Below, one piece after another: positions 1-5,365 of a DNA stretch of 5,365 nt. A program made the translations under genes and the position numbers. The first letter of the stretch is position 1; each line of letters begins with the position of its first letter. Location of the stretch: contig CABTXJ010000054.1 in the NCBI GenBank assembly GCA_902488785.1, positions 1 to 5,365 of the forward strand. The letters are read 5' to 3'. Under the pieces are notes generated by a model, which saw nothing but the letters and a program-made list of their open reading frames with translations, made no database searches and was not told where the DNA came from. The DNA is from an uncultured Eubacteriales bacterium. Its GTDB lineage: Bacteria > Bacillota > Clostridia > TANB77 > CAG-508.

Positions 1-1154
1 GAGAAGAGAGAAAAGAACTTTTAATAGACTTAAAGAAATTAGCAAATGAAGTAACAGAAAAAAGAGCACAAGGTGAAAATCAAATTGAAATATCTGGTGG
101 ATATGATAAGCTATTTCAATATATAGGAAAACCAATAAATATCGATGTAAACAATATAGGAACTGAATTTTCTAAAATAAGAGAAGAAGCGTTAAATAAT
201 TTTGAGAAAAATAAAAAATCTAAACAAATACAAGAAAAAATAGATAACTTAAATGCTTTTATAGGTGATAGACAAAAATCAAAAGATGATGATAAAGAAG
301 CAAAAGAAAAAATACAAGAAGATATAGCTGATAGCAAAATTAAAAAAGAAGACCTTGATTTAGATAATGTTGATAAAAAAGAAAAAGAGCAAAAAGAAAA
401 CGAAAATAAAAATCAAGAAAAAGAAAATGATAAACAATCAGAAAAAGAAGACGATTCTAGTAAAAAATCATATACAGAGCAATTTAAGGCAAATGGGCCT
501 ACTAGAATAAATCCTACAAATACAAGACCAAAAGATATAACAAATGATGAAACAGAAATTGCAAAAGAAAGTATGTTTTCTAAATGGAAGAAAAATGTAT
601 CAGATAAGTTTAATCAAATAAAAAATAAAGTTAAAAATAAATTTGGTAGTTTTAAGAAAGAAAAAGACATTGATGAAAAAATTACTGATAATATAAATGA
701 AAATGAAAATATAAAAAATAATAATCAAGAAACGGTTATAATTCCAAATAATAAAAAAGAACAAGAGCAAGAACAAGAAAAAGAACAAGAAAATGATACA
801 GTTGATAAAAAGGGAAGAATATATATATCTAAAATTTTGAATTTTAGAGGTAAAAGTAAAAAGAATAAAGATTTAAAAGAAAATGAGTCTAATAATAATA
901 GCAAGGGTAGCAATGATATAAAAAATAATCACAATAAAGATAATAGTGATAATGATAAAAATATATTTGAAAAAGCAAAAGAAGAATATGATCAAATAAA
1001 AAAAGAAATAGAGGCAAATGTCAGTGCTCAAAAAAATATAGATACATTCATATCAAAAAGTATAGATGATATTGAAAGTGGAAAATATATAAATAAGGAA
1101 AATAATAAAGAAAATCAAGAAAAAGAACAAGAAAATGATCAAAGGGACATATAA
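1..1154 (+). CDS. Lys/Glu/Asn-rich coiled-coil protein of unknown function, 5' partial
   Basis: The frame is open from base 3 to the TAA at 1152-1154, giving 383 residues with the N-terminus outside the window. I do not recognise the family. Residues 1-120 look helical and contain the least biased stretch (ISGGYDKLFQYIGKPINID, about 30-48). A highly charged Lys/Glu/Asn/Gln region follows, and then a short proline-bearing segment (about 160-178). Two basic patches stand out in the second half: residues 191-221 (FSKWKKN...KFGSFKKEK) and 271-290 (GRIYISKILNFRGK). They are separated by acidic or Gln/Glu linkers, and a final helix (about 321-360) precedes a Gln/Glu tail. There is no signal peptide or membrane segment in the visible part. 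The ATG at 573 is in the same frame and lacks a ribosome site, so it is internal. The gene lies 38 bases upstream of a compositionally similar gene, suggesting one operon. A structural or scaffold role is only a guess. Confidence 0.8.
   Translation, partial: EERKELLIDLKKLANEVTEKRAQGENQIEISGGYDKLFQYIGKPINIDVNNIGTEFSKIREEALNNFEKNKKSKQIQEKIDNLNAFIGDRQKSKDDDKEAKEKIQEDIADSKIKKEDLDLDNVDKKEKEQKENENKNQEKENDKQSEKEDDSSKKSYTEQFKANGPTRINPTNTRPKDITNDETEIAKESMFSKWKKNVSDKFNQIKNKVKNKFGSFKKEKDIDEKITDNINENENIKNNNQETVIIPNNKKEQEQEQEKEQENDTVDKKGRIYISKILNFRGKSKKNKDLKENESNNNSKGSNDIKNNHNKDNSDNDKNIFEKAKEEYDQIKKEIEANVSAQKNIDTFISKSIDDIESGKYINKENNKENQEKEQENDQRDI
774..1139 (+). repeat. Exact 24-bp direct repeat inside the first K/E-rich gene
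   Basis: The same 24 bases occur at 774-797 and 1116-1139, in the same reading frame, encoding QEKEQEND each time. A shortened relative (NQEKEND) is encoded near 411-431. The repeats sit in Gln/Glu linkers between more structured segments and may reflect duplication or slippage within low-complexity coding DNA. Confidence 0.6.
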
Positions 1155-1182
1155 TATTTAACTAATTATTTGATCAATAAAT

Positions 1183-1188
1183 GAGGTG
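1183..1188 (+). promoter_or_regulatory. Ribosome binding site deciding a TTG start
   Basis: GAGGTG matches the anti-Shine-Dalgarno complement (GGAGGTG). GAGG ends 6 bases before the TTG at 1193. The site overlaps codons 1-3 of the ATG-initiated alternative at 1181, which itself has only AT-rich sequence upstream. This favours TTG initiation. Confidence 0.65.
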
Positions 1189-1192
1189 CAAA

Positions 1193-2758
1193 TTGGAAAA
1201 AGAATTAAAAAAAGAAAAAATAGGAAAAGAAGAATATATAAAAAAGCTTGAAAAATTAACAAGTAAATATAATAATATTTGGAATACATATTATGATGAT
1301 TTTTCTGAAACTTTTAAATTAAAAGAAGAGCAAGAACTATTAAAAAAAGATCAAAAAGAATATGATGAATATATTGAAAATCCAGATATTATTATGACAG
1401 ATGAGCTTAATTCTGCAAATGATAAAAAAGAAAATCTACAAAAAGAGTTAGATCAAATAGAAGAAAAATTAAATGATAAGAATATATCAAACCAAGAAAA
1501 AGAACTACTTTTAAAACATAAAGAAGACATACAATTTGAATTAGAAGATATACAGTTAGAAATTGAATTACTTGAAGTTAAAAGCTTTGCAAATAACGCA
1601 CCAGAAGATAAGTCAGATGATATTGAAGATATTAAATTAGATATTGATCAAGAAAACTATAGAAATACATCAATTGGAAGTACAGAAGCAGATTATGATA
1701 AAAGATTAAAAGAATGTTTAGAAGAAATAAAAAAATATATAGCTGAAAATAAGATAGAGCTATGTATTACAGAAGATGAAAATGAAAAAATAAAAGTAGA
1801 TAAATATAAAAAAAATAAAGAAATAATTAACAAGTATAATAAAAAGGTAAAAAGAATAGATATTGAAAAAGATGAATATTCAGAAGAAAAAAATTCTCTA
1901 TTAAAAGCTATATCTACTGTAGGTATTTATGAAAGAAATAGAGAAAAGATACAAGAAGATAATGATTTGCTTCAATTCGAAGAAGAAATTAATAAAGAAA
2001 AATCAGAAAAAGAACTTGAAGAACAAAATAGGCTTTCATTTGAATGGTATGAAAATGGCAAAAGATTTAGATATACTGAAAAAGATTCTACAAAAAAAGA
2101 TAAACAAGAAGAAAAACAAAATAATAATCAACCTAAAGAAAAGAAAATAGACGAAGAAGAAGAAAAATATAGAAATAAATATGACAAAAATTATAATGAA
2201 ATAAAAGAAGTAGAAGAAAATTTAAATAATTATAAAGAAGAAAAAGAAAAATTAGAAAAAGAAATAGATAAAGCAACTATGTTACAAGTAATTTTAGAAA
2301 AAATAACTGCACAAAAAGGTAAATTATGTACAGCAGAGACAAGACATATAGTAAGAGATATGTATAATGATTTAGAAAACAAATTAGATCAAGAAGAAGA
2401 TGAAATTAACAAAATATTTATTAAAAAACAAATGGAAAGTTTAGAAAATACTGGTTTAGATTTAACAGATAAGAAGATACTTACCGAAACAATTGAAGAA
2501 GATATATTAGAAAAAGCAGAAATTGCAATTGAAGAAATAGTAGAAATAGAAGCAACTTTTGAGTTACAAAAAGAACTTTTAAATGAAGACAAGAATTTAG
2601 AAGAAGAGCAAATAAAAGAAGAAGAAAAAGAACAAGAAGATAGTAAAGAAGAAAATAAAAGCATAGCAGAACAAATGGATGAAAAAATACAAAATACAAA
2701 TTATGAAATACAAGGTAATGAATTGTCAAATAGAGATGACGATGAATTAGAAAGATAG
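1193..2758 (+). CDS. Large Lys/Glu-rich coiled-coil protein of unknown function
   Basis: This is a complete gene of 521 residues from a TTG start (525 if the ATG at 1181 is used), ending in TAG. The TTG is preferred because GAGGTG at 1183-1188 leaves a normal 6-base gap after GAGG, whereas nothing like a ribosome site precedes 1181. The family is not recognised. The protein is dominated by Glu, Lys, Asp, Asn and Ile/Leu with heptad-like spacing. Long coiled-coil candidates lie at about residues 40-130, 170-235, 250-280 and 320-370, numbered from the TTG. A less biased, possibly folded stretch lies at about 360-420 (ATMLQVILEKITAQKGKLCTAETRHIVRDMY). The C-terminal 60 residues are acidic and probably disordered. 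There is no signal peptide, membrane segment or catalytic motif. It follows the preceding K/E-rich gene by 38 bases and is followed by a terminator, so it is probably the last gene of that operon. A cytoplasmic scaffold or filament-like protein is possible but unproven. Confidence 0.8.
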   Translation: MEKELKKEKIGKEEYIKKLEKLTSKYNNIWNTYYDDFSETFKLKEEQELLKKDQKEYDEYIENPDIIMTDELNSANDKKENLQKELDQIEEKLNDKNISNQEKELLLKHKEDIQFELEDIQLEIELLEVKSFANNAPEDKSDDIEDIKLDIDQENYRNTSIGSTEADYDKRLKECLEEIKKYIAENKIELCITEDENEKIKVDKYKKNKEIINKYNKKVKRIDIEKDEYSEEKNSLLKAISTVGIYERNREKIQEDNDLLQFEEEINKEKSEKELEEQNRLSFEWYENGKRFRYTEKDSTKKDKQEEKQNNNQPKEKKIDEEEEKYRNKYDKNYNEIKEVEENLNNYKEEKEKLEKEIDKATMLQVILEKITAQKGKLCTAETRHIVRDMYNDLENKLDQEEDEINKIFIKKQMESLENTGLDLTDKKILTETIEEDILEKAEIAIEEIVEIEATFELQKELLNEDKNLEEEQIKEEEKEQEDSKEENKSIAEQMDEKIQNTNYEIQGNELSNRDDDELER

Positions 2759-2789
2759 AAAATATATTAATATTTAACTATATTTAAAG

Positions 2790-2837
2790 TGAACCTAAAT
2801 TATTAGACAAAAGTATAATAATGAGGGTTCATTTTTT
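2790..2837 (+). terminator. Rho-independent terminator after the K/E-rich gene pair
   Basis: The left arm (2790-2805, starting TGAACC) pairs with the right arm (2816-2831, ending GGTTCA). There are six outer pairs, a T-G wobble, a two-base internal mismatch and a seven-base A/T inner stem (ATTATTA with TAATAAT). The loop is ten bases (2806-2815). Six T residues follow directly (2832-2837), and the sequence stays T-rich beyond them. It begins 31 bases after the stop codon at 2758, the expected place for the end of that transcript. The T-run is only on the + strand side, so it acts in one direction. Confidence 0.85.
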
Positions 2838-2911
2838 ATTATTATTTGTTCTTTTGTTTTTTTCTTTTAATTAAAATTTTCTTTTTCTTAAATTATCTAT
2901 CAAATATAGAA

Positions 2912-2937
2912 TAATAATTATACATAATAATTATACA
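2912..2937. repeat. Perfect tandem 13-bp repeat (two copies)
   Basis: TAATAATTATACA occurs at 2912-2924 and again immediately at 2925-2937 with no mismatch. Each unit contains TTATACA, which resembles the first seven bases of the TTATACACA box found 67 bases further on. AT-rich tandem repeats beside DnaA boxes are typical of duplex-unwinding elements in bacterial origins. That role here is inferred only from position and composition. Confidence 0.8.
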
Positions 2938-2991
2938 AAATAAATAATTAGTTTACCAAAAAATAATATAAATAATAGGTTTAAAATGTAG

Positions 2992-3032
2992 TTATCCACA
3001 AAGTTATACACATTTTTAAGGCTTTATCCACA
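2992..3032 (+). promoter_or_regulatory. Cluster of three DnaA boxes
   Basis: TTATCCACA, the consensus DnaA box, occurs exactly at 2992-3000 and 3024-3032. A one-mismatch box, TTATACACA, lies at 3004-3012. All three read on the + strand, with starts 12 and 20 bases apart. Such boxes are bound by the C-terminal helix-turn-helix domain of the initiator DnaA. They occur at origins, at DnaA-titrating loci and in DnaA-controlled promoters. Three within 41 bases, between two AT-rich tandem repeats, is unlikely to be chance. Which of those roles applies cannot be settled here. Confidence 0.8.
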
Positions 3033-3043
3033 TTTTTTAACTG

Positions 3044-3063
3044 TTTTATGTAATTTTATGTAA
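3044..3063. repeat. Perfect tandem 10-bp repeat (two copies)
   Basis: TTTTATGTAA occurs at 3044-3053 and 3054-3063 without mismatch, starting 11 bases after the last DnaA box. A ten-base period places both copies on the same face of the helix. It could be part of an unwinding region or a binding site for an unidentified protein. No clear DnaA-trio series was found between it and the boxes. Confidence 0.75.
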
Positions 3064-3086
3064 TACTTTTGTTAAAATTGACTTTG

Positions 3087-3098
3087 CCTATATATAGG
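3087..3098. promoter_or_regulatory. Perfect 12-bp palindrome, operator-like
   Basis: CCTATATATAGG is fully self-complementary. Beyond one mismatched pair the symmetry continues in flanking TTT/AAA. It is a rare island of GC pairs in an A/T run. It overlaps a weak -10-like TATATA (3091-3096) that lies 16 bases after TTGTTA (3069-3074). A dimeric repressor site is plausible, but no matching regulator is visible. Confidence 0.35.
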
Positions 3099-3184
3099 AA
3101 AAAATTGATGTTTTTATATAAAAATATTACAAAATGATATGTAATAAATATACATAATATTATTATTGAAATATATTATATCTT

Positions 3185-3213
3185 TTTACATTAATACTAT
3201 TATATGATAAGAT
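3185..3213 (+). promoter_or_regulatory. Possible promoter for the glycyl-tRNA synthetase gene
   Basis: TTTACA (3185-3190) and TAAGAT (3208-3213) are 17 bases apart and would start a transcript about 30 bases before the coding region. The -10 match is only moderate, and chance matches are common in such AT-rich DNA. TTGTTA/TATATA at 3069-3096 is an alternative that would give a longer leader. The upstream terminator does imply that a new promoter lies somewhere in this gap. Confidence 0.25.
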
Positions 3214-3237
3214 ATATGTATAAAAATGATAGAATAT

Positions 3238-3241
3238 GGAG
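3238..3241 (+). promoter_or_regulatory. Ribosome binding site of the synthetase gene
   Basis: GGAG lies 9 bases before the ATG at 3251. The in-frame ATG at 3263 would be 21 bases away, which is too far, so the first ATG is preferred. Confidence 0.6.
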
Positions 3242-3250
3242 TAAAAAAAT

Positions 3251-4636
3251 ATGATAAACAATATGGAAAAAATAGTTGGATTTTGTAAGGAAAGAGGAAT
3301 AATATTTCCAGGATCTGAAATATATGGTGGATTATCAAATACTTGGGATTTTGGTCCACTGGGAGTAGAAATTAAAAATAATGTAAAAGAAGAATGGCAT
3401 AAAGCATTTGTACAAAAATGTAAGTATAATGTTGGACTAGATGCTGCAATATTAATGAATCCAGAAGTTTGGAAAGCATCAGGACATCTTTCAAACTTTT
3501 CAGATCCATTAATGGATTGTAAGGAATGTAATACAAGACACAGGGCAGATAAGTTAATAGAAGAATATATGTTTCAAAATGGGATTGACGGTGTAGCAGA
3601 CGGTTGGTCTTTTGATAAGATGCAAAAATATATTATAGACAATAATATAGTATGCCCTAATTGTGGAAAATTAAATTATACAGAAATTAGAAAATTTAAT
3701 CTTATGTTTAAAACATTTCAAGGTGTAACAGAAGATAGCACATCTGAGATATACCTAAGACCAGAAACAGCACAAGGTATATTTGTTAATTTCAAAAATA
3801 CGCTAAGATCAACTAGAAGAAAACTACCAATGGGAATTGCACAAATTGGTAAGGCATTTAGAAATGAAATAACACCAGGTAATTTTATATTTAGAACAAG
3901 AGAATTTGAACAAATGGAACTTGAATTTTTCTTTGATCCTGAAGATGGAAAAGATTGGTTTGAATACTGGAAAAAGTATTGTAAAGACTGGTTGTTAGAT
4001 CATAATATGACAGAAGAAAATATACGTTTCAGAAATCATACTAAAGAAGAATTATCACACTATAGTGCAGGTACAGCAGACATTGAATACCTATTTCCAT
4101 TTGGATGGGGAGAACTATGGGGTGTTGCAAATAGGACAAACTATGATTTAACACAACACGAAAATTCATCAAAAGAAAGCATGAAAGTTAGAAGAGAAGA
4201 TGGAACAGAGTTTATACCACATGTAATAGAACCATCAGTAGGATGTGATAGAGTACTTTTAGCACTACTATGTGATGCATATAATGAAGAAGAATTAGAA
4301 AATGGTGATACAAGAACAGTATTAAAACTAGATAGAAGACTTGCACCATACAAAGTAGCAGTATTACCACTATCTAAAAAACTAGGTGAAAAAGCAGATG
4401 AAGTATATGCTATGGTAGCAGATAAGTTCATGACAACATATGACGAAACAGCAAGCATAGGAAAAAGATATAGGAGACAAGACGAAATAGGAACACCATA
4501 TTGTGTAACAGTAGACTTTGAAACATTAGAAGATAATATGGTAACAGTAAGAGATAGAGACACAATGGAACAAGACAGAATAGAAATATCTGCATTATGT
4601 GATTACCTAGATAAAAAGCTTAAATTAAATGAATAA
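3251..4636 (+). CDS. glyQS: Glycine--tRNA ligase (alpha2-type glycyl-tRNA synthetase)
   Basis: This cytoplasmic class II synthetase uses ATP to join glycine to tRNA-Gly, releasing AMP and pyrophosphate. The 461-residue length fits the complete single-chain homodimeric family, unlike the split alpha2beta2 GlyQ/GlyS enzyme. The N-terminus has the family signature FPGSEIYGGLSNTWDFGPLG (19-38). A putative zinc knob is formed by C90/C93 and C135/C138. RPETAQGIF (170-178) precedes motif 2 (FRNEITPG...FRTREFEQMELEFF, 203-227, with R204 and E206). GWGELWGVANRTNYDL (285-300) is the conserved glycine-pocket region. Motif 3 is EPSVGCDRVLLALL (327-340, with R334). An anticodon-binding domain occupies about 365-461. 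No frameshift or missing motif is seen. It follows a 492-base gap holding DnaA boxes, has no T-box leader, and is probably co-transcribed with the gene 47 bases downstream. Confidence 0.97.
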   Translation: MINNMEKIVGFCKERGIIFPGSEIYGGLSNTWDFGPLGVEIKNNVKEEWHKAFVQKCKYNVGLDAAILMNPEVWKASGHLSNFSDPLMDCKECNTRHRADKLIEEYMFQNGIDGVADGWSFDKMQKYIIDNNIVCPNCGKLNYTEIRKFNLMFKTFQGVTEDSTSEIYLRPETAQGIFVNFKNTLRSTRRKLPMGIAQIGKAFRNEITPGNFIFRTREFEQMELEFFFDPEDGKDWFEYWKKYCKDWLLDHNMTEENIRFRNHTKEELSHYSAGTADIEYLFPFGWGELWGVANRTNYDLTQHENSSKESMKVRREDGTEFIPHVIEPSVGCDRVLLALLCDAYNEEELENGDTRTVLKLDRRLAPYKVAVLPLSKKLGEKADEVYAMVADKFMTTYDETASIGKRYRRQDEIGTPYCVTVDFETLEDNMVTVRDRDTMEQDRIEISALCDYLDKKLKLNE

Positions 4637-4665
4637 TATTAAAAGATATTAGAAGAAAAAAATAC

Positions 4666-4670
4666 AAGGA
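4666..4670 (+). promoter_or_regulatory. Likely ribosome binding site of the downstream partial gene
   Basis: AAGGA lies 13 bases before the ATG at 4684, a rather long gap. No other in-frame start lies between the preceding in-frame stop (TGA at 4630-4632) and 4684. The next ATG (4702) has no better site, so 4684 remains the best start. Confidence 0.45.
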
Positions 4671-4683
4671 AAAACAAGATAAT

Positions 4684-5365
4684 ATGACAAAAAGAAAAAT
4701 AATGTATGATAAAATAATTTGCTATATACCTGAAAATATATCTAATATACAAGAATATATTAAATTCGCAAATAAAAAAATATATAATATATTTAATGAA
4801 AAGCTAAATGAAACTAATACAAATATGAAGGTAAATATATATTATCTAATACCTGATTTAAAGATATTAAAAGATAATAAATGTGATAACAAGAAAATTA
4901 AAGAAATAATATATACAATATATGACTTAAATAATAATTATGGAAATGATAATGATAATGGAAATAAAAAAGATAATATACAATACACATATCATATATT
5001 ATTAGATTCAATGCTATACAAAATGCAACAAATACAATATATTATGACAAATAGCTTTGATATATCAAATGATATACCAAGCTATATGTTACTTGCTATA
5101 TACTTTGATTGTTCAAATATATTAGTAGAAAATGATATTAAATTAATTAATAAATCATTAGAAGATTATTCTAAAAAAGTTAATAATAGTATAGGAAAAA
5201 TATTTTTAGAAAAGTATAATGTATATAATATGGAAAATATGGCACCTTCTACTAAAGAAAACTTTGTAGAATTTAATAACTTTTTAGAAAATGTTGATAT
5301 AGAATATATGGAAATGATAGACCTTAAGATAGCGGCAGATATATATAAGGTAGAAGAATACTTAA
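4684..5365 (+). CDS. Asparagine-rich protein of unknown function, 3' partial
   Basis: The frame is open from ATG 4684 to the window edge, giving 227 residues with no stop, so the C-terminus is missing. I do not recognise the family. Residues 1-82 look like a mixed alpha/beta region with a hydrophobic strand-like segment (NIYYLIPDLKIL, about 51-62). An Asn/Asp/Gly linker follows (about 83-98), then a mainly helical region rich in Ile, Tyr and Leu (about 99-227), including PSYMLLAIYFDCSNILVEND (132-151). About one residue in seven is Asn, partly a result of extreme AT content. There is no signal peptide or clear membrane helix. It starts 47 bases after the synthetase stop with no terminator between, suggesting co-transcription; a functional link to translation is not shown. 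The balanced mix of hydrophobic and polar residues makes it a far better folded-protein candidate than the two K/E-rich proteins upstream. Confidence 0.75.
   Translation, partial: MTKRKIMYDKIICYIPENISNIQEYIKFANKKIYNIFNEKLNETNTNMKVNIYYLIPDLKILKDNKCDNKKIKEIIYTIYDLNNNYGNDNDNGNKKDNIQYTYHILLDSMLYKMQQIQYIMTNSFDISNDIPSYMLLAIYFDCSNILVENDIKLINKSLEDYSKKVNNSIGKIFLEKYNVYNMENMAPSTKENFVEFNNFLENVDIEYMEMIDLKIAADIYKVEEYL

Larger units (their letters stand above)
2838..3250. other. AT-rich intergenic region with DnaA boxes and repeats
   Basis: No convincing gene is present in this stretch. In order it holds a pyrimidine-rich tract (to about 2890) that contrasts with the purine-rich coding strand, a tandem 13-mer, three DnaA boxes, a tandem 10-mer, a 12-bp palindrome, and a nearly pure A/T run (about 3099-3235) with weak dyads such as TATTAC/GTAATA (3125-3146). 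The last bases hold the glycyl-tRNA synthetase ribosome site. There is no T-box motif or tRNA-like fold. The layout suggests an origin-like or DnaA-responsive element. Confidence 0.6.

Noticed and set aside
774..1139. CRISPR-like repeat array
   Set aside because: There are only two exact copies 342 bases apart, in frame within a coding region, with no regular spacers and no cas genes.
573..1154. Stand-alone 193-residue gene starting at ATG 573
   Set aside because: The frame is open all the way back to base 3 with the same composition, and no ribosome site precedes 573, so it is the C-terminal half of a longer gene.
1929..2150. Short + strand Lys/Ile-rich frame
   Set aside because: It lies wholly inside the larger coiled-coil gene in another frame and reads as an out-of-frame shadow.
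116..2729. Several - strand open frames rich in Phe, Ser, Leu and Ile
   Set aside because: They are antisense reflections of Lys/Glu-rich coding DNA, with no ribosome sites or family features.
2759..3250. Confirmed chromosomal oriC
   Set aside because: Boxes and repeats fit an origin, but there is no dnaA/dnaN/rpmH neighbour, no flip of gene direction or purine bias, and no clear DnaA-trio. It is kept only as a hypothesis.
3662..3670. Reverse-strand DnaA-box-like TGTGGAAAA
   Set aside because: It has one mismatch, stands alone, and falls in the conserved zinc-knob coding region (C138), so protein coding explains it.
4141..4563. 140-codon - strand frame opposite the synthetase gene
   Set aside because: It is fully antisense to conserved synthetase coding sequence, including motif 3, so it is a shadow.

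Overview
The window is extremely AT-rich. Its coding is dominated by AAA, GAA, ATA and AGA codons, in-frame Trp is always TGG, and recognisable Shine-Dalgarno sites are present. Together with a one-chain (alpha2-type) glycyl-tRNA synthetase, this suggests a low-GC Firmicute, probably an AT-rich Clostridia-like bacterium. The lineage is an inference. All supported genes lie on the + strand, which is strongly purine-rich; long open frames on the - strand are composition shadows.

Left block (1-2758). Two consecutive genes encode very Lys/Glu/Asn/Gln-rich, soluble, probably coiled-coil proteins of unknown function. The first runs in from the left edge (frame opens at base 3, stop at 1152-1154). 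An ATG at 573 in the same frame is internal rather than a true start. The second most likely starts at a TTG at 1193, preceded by a good GAGGTG ribosome site, rather than at the ATG at 1181. The pair is probably co-transcribed and ends at a hairpin-plus-T-run terminator (2790-2837).

Intergenic block (2759-3250). This 492-base gap is the most interesting part. After the terminator come a T-rich stretch, a perfect tandem 13-bp repeat, three same-strand DnaA-box sequences (two exact TTATCCACA and one TTATACACA) within 41 bases, a perfect tandem 10-bp repeat, a 12-bp perfect palindrome, and a long AT-rich run up to the synthetase ribosome site. This resembles the parts of a bacterial replication origin, or a DnaA-controlled or DnaA-titrating element. 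No dnaA, dnaN or rep gene is visible, and gene direction and purine bias do not flip across it, so a chromosomal oriC is not established.

Right block (3251-5365). A complete glycyl-tRNA synthetase gene (461 aa) is followed, 47 bases later, by an Asn-rich gene of unknown function that runs off the right edge (4684 onward, no stop in the window). The two are probably co-transcribed. No T-box leader is seen before the synthetase. No tRNA, rRNA, CRISPR array or transposase was found.
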